From the NCBI RefSeq assembly GCF_002277025.1, contig NZ_NIWD01000008.1, positions 594,331-658,330 on the forward strand: a DNA stretch of 64,000 bases, given 5' to 3'. Every line of letters starts with the position of its first letter. Within the stretch, counting starts at the first letter, position 1. Shown one piece after another: positions 26,363 through 34,414 of this stretch. Source of the stretch: Sphingopyxis sp. GW247-27LB. Its GTDB lineage: Bacteria; Pseudomonadota; Alphaproteobacteria; Sphingomonadales; Sphingomonadaceae. The notes below the pieces were generated by a model. It made no database searches and had not been told where the DNA came from. It was given only the letters and a program-made list of their open reading frames with translations. The translations under genes were made by a program, and so were the position numbers.

Positions 26363-28033
26363 TTAGCGTCCACGGCGCCGGAAGGCAATGGCGAGCGCGA
26401 GGAGCAGCAGCGCAAAACCGACCGAAAGCGCATTGCCATATCGCGCGAAGGGCGTCGCGGCGTGCGGACGCGGCATCAGGGTGTCGATCCGCCCCGCCTG
26501 GTGCATCGGGATCGATTCGAGGATGCGGCCGTCGGCGTCGATCACCGCGCTGATCCCCGTCGGCGTCGCGCGGACGACGGGGAGCCCTTCCTCGATCGCG
26601 CGCAACCGCGCCTGCGCCAGATGCTGTGGTGGGCCCCAGGCGCCGAACCAGGCGTCGTTCGACGGGTTGAAGATGAAGTCGGGGCGGTGGGCGCGGTCGA
26701 CGACCTGGCCCGAGAAGATGATCTCGTAGCAGATCTGCAACCCCGCCTGGCCGAAGCGTCCGAGGTCGAGCGTGCGCGCCCCCGGACCCGGCCAGAAGTC
26801 GATATCGCCCGGCGCGAGCCGCGACAGGCCGATCGCCGACAGCAACGGTCGCATCGGCAGATATTCGCCATAGGGGACGAGGTGCGCCTTGTCGTAGCGC
26901 GGGCCGAGACGGCCGTCGGCATGCACCGTCATCACCGCGTTGCGCGCGCCCACCGCCTCGCCGGTGCCGTCGAGTTCGAGCTTGAGCGCACCGAGCAGCA
27001 TCAGGTCGTGCGCGTTCATCAGGCTGGTCAGCCGCCCGCGTGCCTCGGCGGGCGAGCGGTCGTAATAGAAGGGTGGATAGCCGGTTTCGAGATAGTCGGG
27101 GATCGCCGCCTCGGGCCACAGGATCAGGCGCGGCGCGCCGTCCTTCGGCACCGTCAGCCGCGCGAGCTTGGCGAAATTGGCGTCGGCCTTGCCGCCCTCC
27201 CATTTGTCTTCCTGCCCGATATTGGGCTGGACGACGGTGATGGGGATGGTGCCGAGCTCGGCCAGAGGATGATCCGGCTGACGAACCCACGGAGCCACAG
27301 CGAATAGGACGAGAAGAACGACGATTGTTGTCGTGTATAGCTTTACGTTAGGCGCCGCCTTCGATCGGCGAAGCTGCGCGAACGTTATGAGTTCTCCTGC
27401 AAGATAGATTGCAAAACCCGAAAGCCCGTAAGTGCCGATCCATTTCGATAGTAGAGGCAGAACCTCCGTCGGTGCGAGGATGACTCCCAGCGGATTCCAC
27501 GCAAAGCCTGTGAACATCCAACTCCGCAGCCACTCGGTCAGCGTCCAGAGTGCGGCGAAAGCGAGGATGAAGGAGAGCGTCGCCCCCGCGAAGGCGGGGG
27601 CCGCAATCGGGCTTTGCCCATCGGCGCCGGACAAACCGCTAGCGGCCCCCGCCTTCGCGGGGGCGACGAACTTTTGGACGGCCCAAGCCCCCCACGCCGC
27701 AAGCGCCGGATACACCGCGAGATAGAGTGACAGCAGCAGCACCGCGGCCCAGCCGAGCCACGCCGGCATCGCCGCCTGATAGGTGAAGGCGGTAGCGATC
27801 CAGTTGAGGCCGAGCGCGAAATGCCCGACCCCGAACGCCCAGCCGATCCCGAAGGCGCGCCAGCCCCCGCCGCTGCGCGCGATCAGCGCCATCCAGCCCG
27901 CGAGCGCGAGCAGAGTGAGCGGCCAGAGGTTGAGCGGCGCGAAGCCCGTCGCGGAGACGAGACCGAGGAGCAGCGCGGACAGCTTGGCCCGGCGGTCGGC
28001 GAGAGCGGTGATGCGAGGAAGAAATGCGGTCAC
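26363..28033 (-). CDS. lnt: Apolipoprotein N-acyltransferase with in-frame repeat
   Basis: Inner-membrane enzyme that adds the third acyl chain to lipoproteins. The 556-residue product has about six helices in the first 220 residues, a nitrilase-type periplasmic domain (about 235-500) and a closing helix. The catalytic triad is visible as Glu in LWPEAAIP, Lys in [14 protein letters not shown] and Cys in LQICYEIIF. The best start is GTG at 28033, before TAFLPRITA. Residues about 123-152 are encoded by a palindromic repeat (VAPAKAGA to APAFAGAT) placed in a loop between helices, so the reading frame is intact. It precedes metK. Confidence 0.92.
   Translation of the reverse strand: MTAFLPRITALADRRAKLSALLLGLVSATGFAPLNLWPLTLLALAGWMALIARSGGGWRAFGIGWAFGVGHFALGLNWIATAFTYQAAMPAWLGWAAVLLLSLYLAVYPALAAWGAWAVQKFVAPAKAGAASGLSGADGQSPIAAPAFAGATLSFILAFAALWTLTEWLRSWMFTGFAWNPLGVILAPTEVLPLLSKWIGTYGLSGFAIYLAGELITFAQLRRSKAAPNVKLYTTTIVVLLVLFAVAPWVRQPDHPLAELGTIPITVVQPNIGQEDKWEGGKADANFAKLARLTVPKDGAPRLILWPEAAIPDYLETGYPPFYYDRSPAEARGRLTSLMNAHDLMLLGALKLELDGTGEAVGARNAVMTVHADGRLGPRYDKAHLVPYGEYLPMRPLLSAIGLSRLAPGDIDFWPGPGARTLDLGRFGQAGLQICYEIIFSGQVVDRAHRPDFIFNPSNDAWFGAWGPPQHLAQARLRAIEEGLPVVRATPTGISAVIDADGRILESIPMHQAGRIDTLMPRPHAATPFARYGNALSVGFALLLLALAIAFRRRGR
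27579..27667. repeat. Palindromic repeat family C inside lnt
   Basis: Perfect 24-bp inverted arms (27579-27602 and 27644-27667) around 41 bases. Each arm is itself a small hairpin with the core CCCCCGC-GAAG-GCGGGGG. The 89-base element lies within lnt and is read through without stop or frameshift, adding about 30 residues. The palindromic core is of the kind scattered between genes in sphingomonads, so an intergenic-type repeat seems to have landed in a coding sequence. Confidence 0.9.
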
Positions 28034-28089
28034 GGCCGCTGCCTTAGACGATCCTTGGGCGCGTTTGTATCGCCAATCGGCTTTCGGCG

Positions 28090-28536
28090 TCACATCCGCC
28101 GATGGCTGCGCATCGCGAAGCTCGAGGTGATGCGCGAGACGCCGGGCAGGCGCGAGAGGATATCGCGGTGGAAGGCGCCATAATCGTCGATCCCGGCGAT
28201 CTGGACGCGCAGGATATAATCGCCGTCGCCGGTCATCAGATACCATTCCTGAATCTCGGGATGGCGGCGCAGCGCGGCCTCGAAGCGGACGAGATATTCC
28301 TCGGTCTGCCGCTCGAGCTCGATCTGGACGATCGCGATCGTTCCCTCGTCGGGCGCCGCGCCCGAGACGATCGCGGTGTAGCCGCGGATCACGCCCGATT
28401 GCTCAAGCAGGCGCACGCGTCGCAGGCAGGCCGAGGGCGAGAGACCGACTTCGGCGGCGAGCGCGCTGTTGGTGATCCGCGCGTCGAGGCGGAGGCGGGT
28501 CAGGATTCGCCGGTCGGCGTCGTCGAGCGCGTGCAT
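28090..28536 (-). CDS. Lrp/AsnC-family regulator of the dad operon
   Basis: A 148-residue feast/famine regulator. The N-terminal helix-turn-helix lies at about 5-60 (DDADRRILTRLRLDARITNS and SACLRRVRLLEQSGVIRGY) and the RAM ligand domain at about 70-140 (EWYLMTGDGDYILRVQIAG). It is divergent from dadX-dadA-ridA across a 120-base AT-rich gap. Lrp-type regulators next to alanine racemase and D-amino-acid dehydrogenase genes (as DadR in Pseudomonas) activate them in response to L-alanine; the same role is inferred here. Confidence 0.9.
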   Translation of the reverse strand: MHALDDADRRILTRLRLDARITNSALAAEVGLSPSACLRRVRLLEQSGVIRGYTAIVSGAAPDEGTIAIVQIELERQTEEYLVRFEAALRRHPEIQEWYLMTGDGDYILRVQIAGIDDYGAFHRDILSRLPGVSRITSSFAMRSHRRM

Positions 28537-28608
28537 GTGGAAAATTCCAATCGTTCGCAGATTATGCCGAAAATATCGCGAAAACTAGGCAATTTATATA
28601 GCAGATCG

Positions 28609-28632
28609 GCGAAATATTAGGGATAATATTCG
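28609..28632 (+). promoter_or_regulatory. Imperfect dyad in the dad promoter region
   Basis: GCGAAATATTA-GGGA-TAATATTCGC, an inverted repeat with one unpaired base, lies 25-48 bases upstream of dadX in an AT-rich gap. It fits the loose AT-rich dyads bound by Lrp/AsnC proteins and could overlap the promoter. Confidence 0.45.
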
Positions 28633-28656
28633 CTATCTCTCGCCCAGGAAAGAGAG

Positions 28657-29802
28657 ATGGAACCGCCCCTTCACGCCGAAGCCTGTTCGAGCCGCCTCGA
28701 CATCGACCTCGATGCCCTGCGCGCCAACTACCGGATGCTCGCCGAGCGTGTCGCGCCCGCGCGCTGCGGCGCCGTGGTCAAGGCGAACGCCTATGGCCTG
28801 GGCGTGGCGCGCGTCGGCGCCGCGCTCCACCGCGAAGGGTGCCGCACCTTCTTCGTCGCCCAGCTTTGCGAGGCGGGTCCGCTGGCAGGTGTGGTCGGCC
28901 CCGATGCGACGATCTTCATCCTCAACGGGCTCGACCCGGGAAGCGAGGCGGCGTGCGCCGCCGCCGGCGCCGTCCCGGTGCTGAATTCACTGTCGCAGGT
29001 CGCGCGCTGGCGCGCCCACGCCCGCGCGCTCGGTCGCACGCTTCCTGCCGCGTTGCAGGTCGACAGCGGCATGTCGCGCCTCGGGCTGCCGGCGGAGGAT
29101 GCCATCGCGCTCGCCGCCGACCCCGCGCTGGCGCGCGAGCTCGACCTGCGGCTGCTGATGACCCATCTCGCCTGCGCCGACGAACCCGGCCGCGCTGCGA
29201 ACGCTAACCAGCTTGCGGCATTTCGCGCGCTCGCCGCGCATTTTCCGACCGTGCCCGCTTCGATCGCCAACAGCGGCGGTGTCTTCCTGCCGGCGGATTT
29301 CCACGGCGATCTCGCGCGTCCCGGCGTCGCGCTGTTCGGGGTCGATCCGGGGCCGGACGCACGAGGGTTGCGCCCCGTCGTCCGGCTCGACGCCCGCGTG
29401 CTCCAGATCCGCACCGTCGCGGCGGGGGCGGGGGTCGGCTATGGCCTCGATCATGTCGCTTCCGCGCCGCAGCGGCTCGCAACGATTGCGCTCGGCTATG
29501 CCGACGGTTGGCCGCGCTGCCTCGGCGGTATGGGCGGCGCCTGGCACCGCGGCGCGCGGCTGCCGATCGTCGGGCGCGTGTCGATGGACAGCCTGACCGT
29601 CGACATCGGTGCGCTGGCCGAAGGCGACCTCGCCGAGGGCGATTTCGTCGAATTTCTTGGGCCCTCGCAATCGCTCGCCGATGTCGCGCGCAATGCGGGC
29701 ACCATCGCTTATGAGATACTGACGCGGCTTGGTGCGCGTCACGCGCGCATCTTTGTCGAGGACGGCAACGCCGAGGTCGTCCTGCCGGGAGAAAATCCAT
29801 GA
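28657..29802 (+). CDS. dadX: Catabolic alanine racemase
   Basis: PLP enzyme interconverting L- and D-alanine. The 381-residue product has the PLP-binding Lys in [10 protein letters not shown] (Lys42), the substrate-specificity block [10 protein letters not shown], and the second catalytic Tyr in [17 protein letters not shown] belongs to the C-terminal beta domain. AAAGAGAG precedes the ATG. Its position before dadA and beside an Lrp regulator marks it as the catabolic enzyme rather than the biosynthetic Alr. The stop overlaps the dadA start (ATGA). Confidence 0.93.
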   Translation: MEPPLHAEACSSRLDIDLDALRANYRMLAERVAPARCGAVVKANAYGLGVARVGAALHREGCRTFFVAQLCEAGPLAGVVGPDATIFILNGLDPGSEAACAAAGAVPVLNSLSQVARWRAHARALGRTLPAALQVDSGMSRLGLPAEDAIALAADPALARELDLRLLMTHLACADEPGRAANANQLAAFRALAAHFPTVPASIANSGGVFLPADFHGDLARPGVALFGVDPGPDARGLRPVVRLDARVLQIRTVAAGAGVGYGLDHVASAPQRLATIALGYADGWPRCLGGMGGAWHRGARLPIVGRVSMDSLTVDIGALAEGDLAEGDFVEFLGPSQSLADVARNAGTIAYEILTRLGARHARIFVEDGNAEVVLPGENP

Positions 29803-31058
29803 AGGTCATCGTTCTGGGCGCCGGTGTCGTCGGCGTCGCCTCCGCCTGGTATCTCGCCGAGGCGGGGCATGAGGTCGTGCTGGTCGACCGCCAGCCGGGG
29901 CCGGCACTCGAAACCAGCTTCGCCAACGCGGGCGAGATTTCGCCGGGCTATGCGTCGCCCTGGGCCGCACCGGGCATCCCGACGAAGGCGCTGCGCTGGC
30001 TGTTCATGAAGCATGCGCCGCTGATCATCGAGCCGCGGCCCGACATGGCGATGCTGCGCTGGACCTTCGCGATGCTCCGCAACTGCACCGCGGCGCGCTA
30101 CGCGCTCAACAAGAGCCGTATGGTGCGGCTCGCCGAGTATAGCCGCGACGAACTCGTCGCGCTGCGCGGCCGGCTCGGTCTCGACTATGACCAGCGTTCG
30201 CTGGGCACGCTCCAGCTCTTCCGCACGCAAAAGCAGCTCGACGCGAGCGCCGGCGACATCGCGGTGCTGCAGAATTATGGCGTGCCATACGAACTGCTCG
30301 ACCGCGACGGCTGCATCGGCGCCGAGCCCGGCCTTGCCGCCACGCGCGACCGCTTCCTCGGCGGGCTGCGCCTGCCGCACGACGAGACCGGCGACTGCCA
30401 TATCTTCACGAACAGGCTCGCCGCGCTTCTGCCCGCCAAGGGCGTCGAGCTGCGCTACGACACGTGGATCGAGGGGCTCGAGACGGAGGGCGACCGCATC
30501 ACCGCGGTCCACACCGACGCGGGAACGCTGCGCGGCGACGCTTATCTGGTCGCGCTCGCCAGCTATTCTCCCGCGCTGCTGCGGCCGCTGGGGCTGCGCC
30601 TCCCCATCTATCCGGTGAAGGGTTATTCGATCACGCTGCCGGTCGCCGATCCCGAACGCGCGCCGGTCTCGACGCTGCTCGACGAAAGCTACAAGATCGC
30701 GATCACCCGGCTCGGCAACCGGATCCGTGTTGGCGGCATGGCCGAACTGTCGGGCTTCAACCGCGCACTCCCGCCGCGCCGCGAGGGCACGCTGCGCCAT
30801 TCGCTGAACGACCTGTTCCCGGGCGCCGCCGACAATGAAGCGTCGTCGAATTTCTGGAGCGGGCTGCGTCCGATGACCCCCGACAGCACGCCGATCGTCG
30901 GGGCGACGCCGATTTCGAACCTGTTTCTCAACGCGGGGCATGGCACTTTGGGCTGGACGATGGCATGCGGCTCGGGCCGCCTGATCGCCAGCCTCATCGG
31001 CGGAGAGGCGCCGCCGATCGACCCCGAGGGCCTGGGGCTCGACCGCTATTCACACTGA
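29799..31058 (+). CDS. dadA: D-amino acid dehydrogenase
   Basis: Membrane-associated FAD enzyme that oxidises D-alanine and other D-amino acids to keto acids plus ammonia, passing electrons to quinone. The 419-residue product starts with the dinucleotide fold [19 protein letters not shown]. It has the family's [22 protein letters not shown] near residue 45 (shown here split: [18 protein letters not shown]) and the C-terminal FAD site [20 protein letters not shown]. It overlaps dadX by four bases and is followed 16 bases later by ridA, which clears the imine product. Confidence 0.95.
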   Translation: MKVIVLGAGVVGVASAWYLAEAGHEVVLVDRQPGPALETSFANAGEISPGYASPWAAPGIPTKALRWLFMKHAPLIIEPRPDMAMLRWTFAMLRNCTAARYALNKSRMVRLAEYSRDELVALRGRLGLDYDQRSLGTLQLFRTQKQLDASAGDIAVLQNYGVPYELLDRDGCIGAEPGLAATRDRFLGGLRLPHDETGDCHIFTNRLAALLPAKGVELRYDTWIEGLETEGDRITAVHTDAGTLRGDAYLVALASYSPALLRPLGLRLPIYPVKGYSITLPVADPERAPVSTLLDESYKIAITRLGNRIRVGGMAELSGFNRALPPRREGTLRHSLNDLFPGAADNEASSNFWSGLRPMTPDSTPIVGATPISNLFLNAGHGTLGWTMACGSGRLIASLIGGEAPPIDPEGLGLDRYSH

Positions 31059-31074
31059 ACCCAAGGAGATTGTC

Positions 31075-31422
31075 ATGAGTATCGAGCGCCTTCATTCGGG
31101 CCCACGCATGAGCCAGGCCGTGATCCACGGCGGCATCGTCCACCTCGCGGGCCAGGTCGGCGCGCCGGGCGAGGATGCGGCCGCGCAGACGCGCGCTGTG
31201 CTCGCGCAGGTCGACAGCCTGCTCGCCGAGGCCGGAACCGACAAGTCGCGCCTGCTGACCGCGACGATCTGGCTTGCCGACATGGCCGATTTCGGCGCGA
31301 TGAACCTGGTGTGGGAAGAGTGGATCGGCGGCGCCAACGCCCCGACCCGCGCAACCGGCGAGGTCCGCCTCGCGACCCCCGACTATAAGGTCGAGGTGAT
31401 CGTCACCGCCGCTCTGGCCTGA
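31075..31422 (+). CDS. ridA: RidA-family enamine/imine deaminase
   Basis: A 115-residue RidA/YjgF-family protein that hydrolyses reactive 2-aminoacrylate and imines to keto acids, protecting PLP enzymes. Motifs: GGIVHLAGQVG near the N-terminus, LLTATIWLADMADF, and the C-terminal ATGEVRLATPDYKVEVIVTA with the substrate-binding Arg and Glu. AAGGAG stands before the ATG. Third gene of the dad operon, where the imine intermediates of DadA and DadX give it an obvious job. Confidence 0.92.
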   Translation: MSIERLHSGPRMSQAVIHGGIVHLAGQVGAPGEDAAAQTRAVLAQVDSLLAEAGTDKSRLLTATIWLADMADFGAMNLVWEEWIGGANAPTRATGEVRLATPDYKVEVIVTAALA

Positions 31423-31446
31423 GCCAGGGACGAGCGCGGCGGGCGA

Positions 31447-31905
31447 TCACAGCATATATTTCATGCGGATCGCCTGCCGCGCCTCGCCGTCGATTGCGAA
31501 GCTCGCGGCCTTGAAGCTCGGCGGGCCGGCGATGATCGCGGGATTGCGCGAGAAGCCGAAGCCTTCCTTCGGCAGGAACAGCGCCTTGTCCATCCGGTTG
31601 TTGCTATTTTCGTCATGGACGACGGCAATCGCGTAAACGCCCTTGGCGGGTGCGGGAACAACAAAGTCCGCGGCGGCCGCGGTCTTCACCGCCATCCGCA
31701 CCGCGTTCTCATCCTTGCTGCAGTCGGGAAACGCCTTGCGGTTGGTGGTCAGGCAGACGAGCAACTGCCCCTTCGTGCTGCGCAGCCCGGTGATGCTGAC
31801 CTCAACGCTCGGCGGCGGGGCGCTCGCGGCGATCAGCAGCGGCAAAAGAACCAAGCCCGATATCCGTGCCGCATGCCTTGTCCCAGAAGCGGAAATAGAG
31901 CCCAT
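31447..31905 (-). CDS. Secreted DUF2141 protein
   Basis: A 152-residue exported protein: basic start, hydrophobic signal (LVLLPLLIAASA), then a beta-rich DUF2141 domain (about 35-150) with KGQLLVCLTTN, GVYAIAVVHDENSNNRMD and KEGFGFSRNPAI. The Asn/Asp-rich DENSNNRMD loop is typical and may bind a cation. The function of the family is not established. Its ATG at 31905, with GGGGG upstream, lies inside the 3' end of the hydroxylase gene (104-base overlap), so it is the last gene of the GNAT-hydroxylase operon. Confidence 0.85.
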   Translation of the reverse strand: MGSISASGTRHAARISGLVLLPLLIAASAPPPSVEVSITGLRSTKGQLLVCLTTNRKAFPDCSKDENAVRMAVKTAAAADFVVPAPAKGVYAIAVVHDENSNNRMDKALFLPKEGFGFSRNPAIIAGPPSFKAASFAIDGEARQAIRMKYML

Positions 31906-32560
31906 AATTCCCCCGATAGGCGGCGTGGTGCGCCTCGTGATGCGTCGCGGTTATCAGCCAGCGCCCGGCGGGTCCATGCACCAGCGCGCGCGGTGCCATT
32001 TCCCACCCCATATGATTCGCGACGCCCATCAGCGTCATGATCGCGAGGACGAGGCCGAGCATGGCGACATGGATGGGGATGACGAAGACCAGTGCCGGGA
32101 TGACGACCGCGCCGGTCAGCGCTTCGACGGGGTGAAAGCTCATCGCCGCCCACGCCGTCGGCGGGCGGCTCGCGTGATGCACCGCATGCGCGCGGCGGAA
32201 CAGCCAGGGGCGGTGCATCGCCCGGTGCGTCCAATAGAACCAGCCGTCGTGGATCAGCAGATAGGCGAGCAGGCTGGCGGGCAGATACCAGAGCGGATAG
32301 TCGCCGACGTCGATGTAGACGCGCGTCCAGCCGCGCGCCTGCCAGCCCCAGGCGACGATGCCGGCGGGAATGCCGTAGATGGCGGCGCTCGCGAGGCTCC
32401 AGCCGATCTCGCGCCGGATCTGCGGCCCCAGCCCGCGATAGAGGCGGGGGTGCCGAAGCCGCGTCGCAAGCGCGAAAGCGCCGCTCGACACCAGATAGCG
32501 CCCGCCGACGATCAGCGTCATCGCGAGCGCCGAGAGCGCGATGGCCGCTGCAGCGCTCAT
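31802..32560 (-). CDS. Fatty acid hydroxylase/sterol desaturase-family membrane enzyme
   Basis: A 252-residue di-iron membrane oxygenase. The histidine boxes are HDGWFYWTHRAMH, HAVHHASR and HHEAHH, set among about five hydrophobic helices. Carotenoid hydroxylase CrtZ belongs to the same superfamily but is only 160-175 residues, so this is not a standard CrtZ. Its place beside crtY and crtI makes a carotenoid or membrane-lipid hydroxylase plausible, by inference only. It overlaps the GNAT gene stop (ATGA at 32557-32560) and runs 104 bases into the DUF2141 gene. Confidence 0.8.
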   Translation of the reverse strand: MSAAAAIALSALAMTLIVGGRYLVSSGAFALATRLRHPRLYRGLGPQIRREIGWSLASAAIYGIPAGIVAWGWQARGWTRVYIDVGDYPLWYLPASLLAYLLIHDGWFYWTHRAMHRPWLFRRAHAVHHASRPPTAWAAMSFHPVEALTGAVVIPALVFVIPIHVAMLGLVLAIMTLMGVANHMGWEMAPRALVHGPAGRWLITATHHEAHHAAYRGNYGLYFRFWDKACGTDIGLGSFAAADRRERPAAER

Positions 32561-33111
32561 TCGGGCGGGCTCGCCGTGCCGTCGCCGAGCGCGCGCTGCA
32601 TATAAACGGTGTCGAGCCAGCGCCCATGCTTCCAGCCCATCCCGGCGAGGCGCCCGGCGTGTGCGAAACCGCAAGCGGCGTGGAGCGCGACCGATGCGGG
32701 CTCGCCGCCGCCGATGACCGCGACCATCGTGCGGAACCCCGCCGCCTCGGCCGCGGGCAGCAGCGCGTCGAGCAGCGCGCGGCCGACGCCGCGGCCCTGC
32801 TGCGCCGGGGCGATGTAGATGCTGTCCTCGCACGCCCAGGCATAGGCGGCGCGCGGGCGGAACTGGCTGGCATAGGCATAGCCGGCGACCCCGCCGTCCG
32901 CCGCGCGCGCGACGAGAAAGGGCCAACCCCTGGCGCGATACTCCGAAATCAGCGCCGCCGTCGCCGCGACGCTGCGCGGCTCGATGTCGTAGCTCGCGGT
33001 GCCGCGCGCGACATGGTGCGCGTAGATCGACGCGATCGCCCGGGCATCGTCGGGCGTCGCGGATTCGATGAGGGGCGCGGTGTGGGGCACTGGAAGATTC
33101 TGCCGGAACAA
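32557..33111 (-). CDS. GNAT N-acetyltransferase, phosphinothricin acetyltransferase-like
   Basis: A 184-residue acetyltransferase. Features: N-terminal ESATPDDARAIASIYAHHV, GYAYASQFRPRAAYAW, and the acetyl-CoA loop QQGRGVGRALLDALL followed by the family's VIGGGEPASVALHAACGF. These match the Pat/Bar/MnaT subfamily, which acetylates amino-acid analogues such as phosphinothricin or methionine sulfoximine. First gene of a three-gene operon, divergent from crtY. The link with carotenoids may be accidental. Confidence 0.85.
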   Translation of the reverse strand: MFRQNLPVPHTAPLIESATPDDARAIASIYAHHVARGTASYDIEPRSVAATAALISEYRARGWPFLVARAADGGVAGYAYASQFRPRAAYAWACEDSIYIAPAQQGRGVGRALLDALLPAAEAAGFRTMVAVIGGGEPASVALHAACGFAHAGRLAGMGWKHGRWLDTVYMQRALGDGTASPPE

Positions 33112-33131
33112 CGCGCTCCTGTCACCAAACT

Positions 33132-33214
33132 CCGTTCGTGCTGAGCTTGTCGAAGCACCGTCCTTTCTCTGTCGTGTAAAAAGAACGGCCCTTCGACAAG
33201 CTCAGGGCGAACGG
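33132..33214. repeat. Palindromic repeat family B, copy upstream of crtY
   Basis: Arms CCGTTCGTGCTGAGCTTGTC-type (33132-33161) and its near reverse complement with TTCGACAAGCTCAGGGCG (33185-33214) around a 23-base centre. A second copy is at 35888-35973, immediately after crtI, so the crtYI pair is bracketed. This AGCTTGTCGAA-type repeat is of a sort I know to be frequent between genes in sphingomonads. Confidence 0.88.
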
Positions 33215-33259
33215 GTGTGGAGTCTTCCCCGCCGCTTCTCCCTCGGCTACGCCCGTCGC

Positions 33260-34414
33260 ATGACCAGCACCCCGTCCTCGCGCTGCGACATTGCCATCGT
33301 CGGGGGCGGACTCGCGGGCGGGCTCGCCGCGCTTGCGCTCGCGGCGAAACGGCCCGACCTCGACGTGCGGCTGGTCGAGGCGGGGCCGGTCGGCGGCAAT
33401 CACATCTGGTCCTTCTTCGACAGCGACATCGCCAAGCGCGACCGCTGGCTCGTCACACCGCTCGTCCGCCATCACTGGCCGGCCTATCATGTCCGCTTCC
33501 CCGGGCATCACCGGACGTTGCGCATGGGGTACAAGAGTATCACCAGCGAGGCGCTGGCGGAGGCGGTCGCGGCGGCGCTGCCCGACCGCCTGATCGCCGA
33601 CCGTGCGCTCCACGTCGCGCCCGACCATGTGCTGCTCGCCGCCGGCGGGCGGCTCGACGCGCGGCATGTGATAGACGCGCGCGGCGCGGGGAACGGGTCG
33701 GCGCTGACCTGCGGCTGGCAGAAATTTGTCGGGCAGGCGCTGCGCGTGAAGGGCGGGCACGGATTGGCCCAGCCGGTGGTGATGGACGCCGCCGTCGAGC
33801 AGCTCGGCGGCTATCGCTTCGTCTATCTGCTCCCGCTCGATGCGGAGACGATCTTCGTCGAGGACACCTGCTACAGCGATGCGCCGGACCTCGACCTCGC
33901 GGCGATCCGGGAACGCATCCAGGCCTATGCCGCGGCGCAGGGGTGGAAGGTCGCGAAGAAGGCCGTGCGCGAGGAGAGCGGTGCGCTGCCGGTGGTGATC
34001 GCGGGCGACTTCGATCGCTACTGGCCGCCGTCCGATCGCACCGCGCGCATCGGCGTGCGTGCCGGCGCCTTTCACGCCACGACGGGTTATTCGCTTCCCG
34101 AGGCGATCCGCACCGCCGTCGCGCTCCCCGACCTGATCGGCCCCGACCTTCCCGCCTTGCTGCGCGAACGCGCCGCTGCCGGATGGCGGCGCCAGCGCTT
34201 CTACCGGATGCTCGGCGCGATGCTCTTCCGCGCCGCCGCACCCGACGAGCGCTATCGCATCTTCGAGCGCTTCTACCGCCTCCCGCCTGGCCTGATCGCG
34301 CGCTTCTATGCGGGGCGCTCGCGGGCCGGCGACAAGCTGCGCCTGCTCGCCGGCAAGCCGCCGGTGCCGGTCGGCCGCGCGATCGCGGCGCTCAAAGACC
34401 TCGACTGGAGATGA
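33260..34414 (+). CDS. crtY: Lycopene beta-cyclase
   Basis: FAD/NAD(P)-fold enzyme that closes both ends of lycopene to give beta-carotene. The 384-residue product has the N-terminal dinucleotide motif DIAIVGGGLAGGLAALAL and the CrtY signature GGNHIWSFFDSD, plus FVYLLPLDAETIFVEDT and GAFHATTGYSLPEA. The ATG at 33260 directly precedes the fold; upstream open sequence runs through a repeat and is not coding. It overlaps crtI by four bases (ATGA), so the two are one operon, with products acting in reverse gene order. Confidence 0.94.
   Translation: MTSTPSSRCDIAIVGGGLAGGLAALALAAKRPDLDVRLVEAGPVGGNHIWSFFDSDIAKRDRWLVTPLVRHHWPAYHVRFPGHHRTLRMGYKSITSEALAEAVAAALPDRLIADRALHVAPDHVLLAAGGRLDARHVIDARGAGNGSALTCGWQKFVGQALRVKGGHGLAQPVVMDAAVEQLGGYRFVYLLPLDAETIFVEDTCYSDAPDLDLAAIRERIQAYAAAQGWKVAKKAVREESGALPVVIAGDFDRYWPPSDRTARIGVRAGAFHATTGYSLPEAIRTAVALPDLIGPDLPALLRERAAAGWRRQRFYRMLGAMLFRAAAPDERYRIFERFYRLPPGLIARFYAGRSRAGDKLRLLAGKPPVPVGRAIAALKDLDWR

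Noticed and set aside
33217..34410. Frame extending crtI upstream across crtY
   Set aside because: The crtI fold begins exactly at the ATG at 34411, which overlaps the crtY stop; the upstream part is an out-of-frame reading of crtY.
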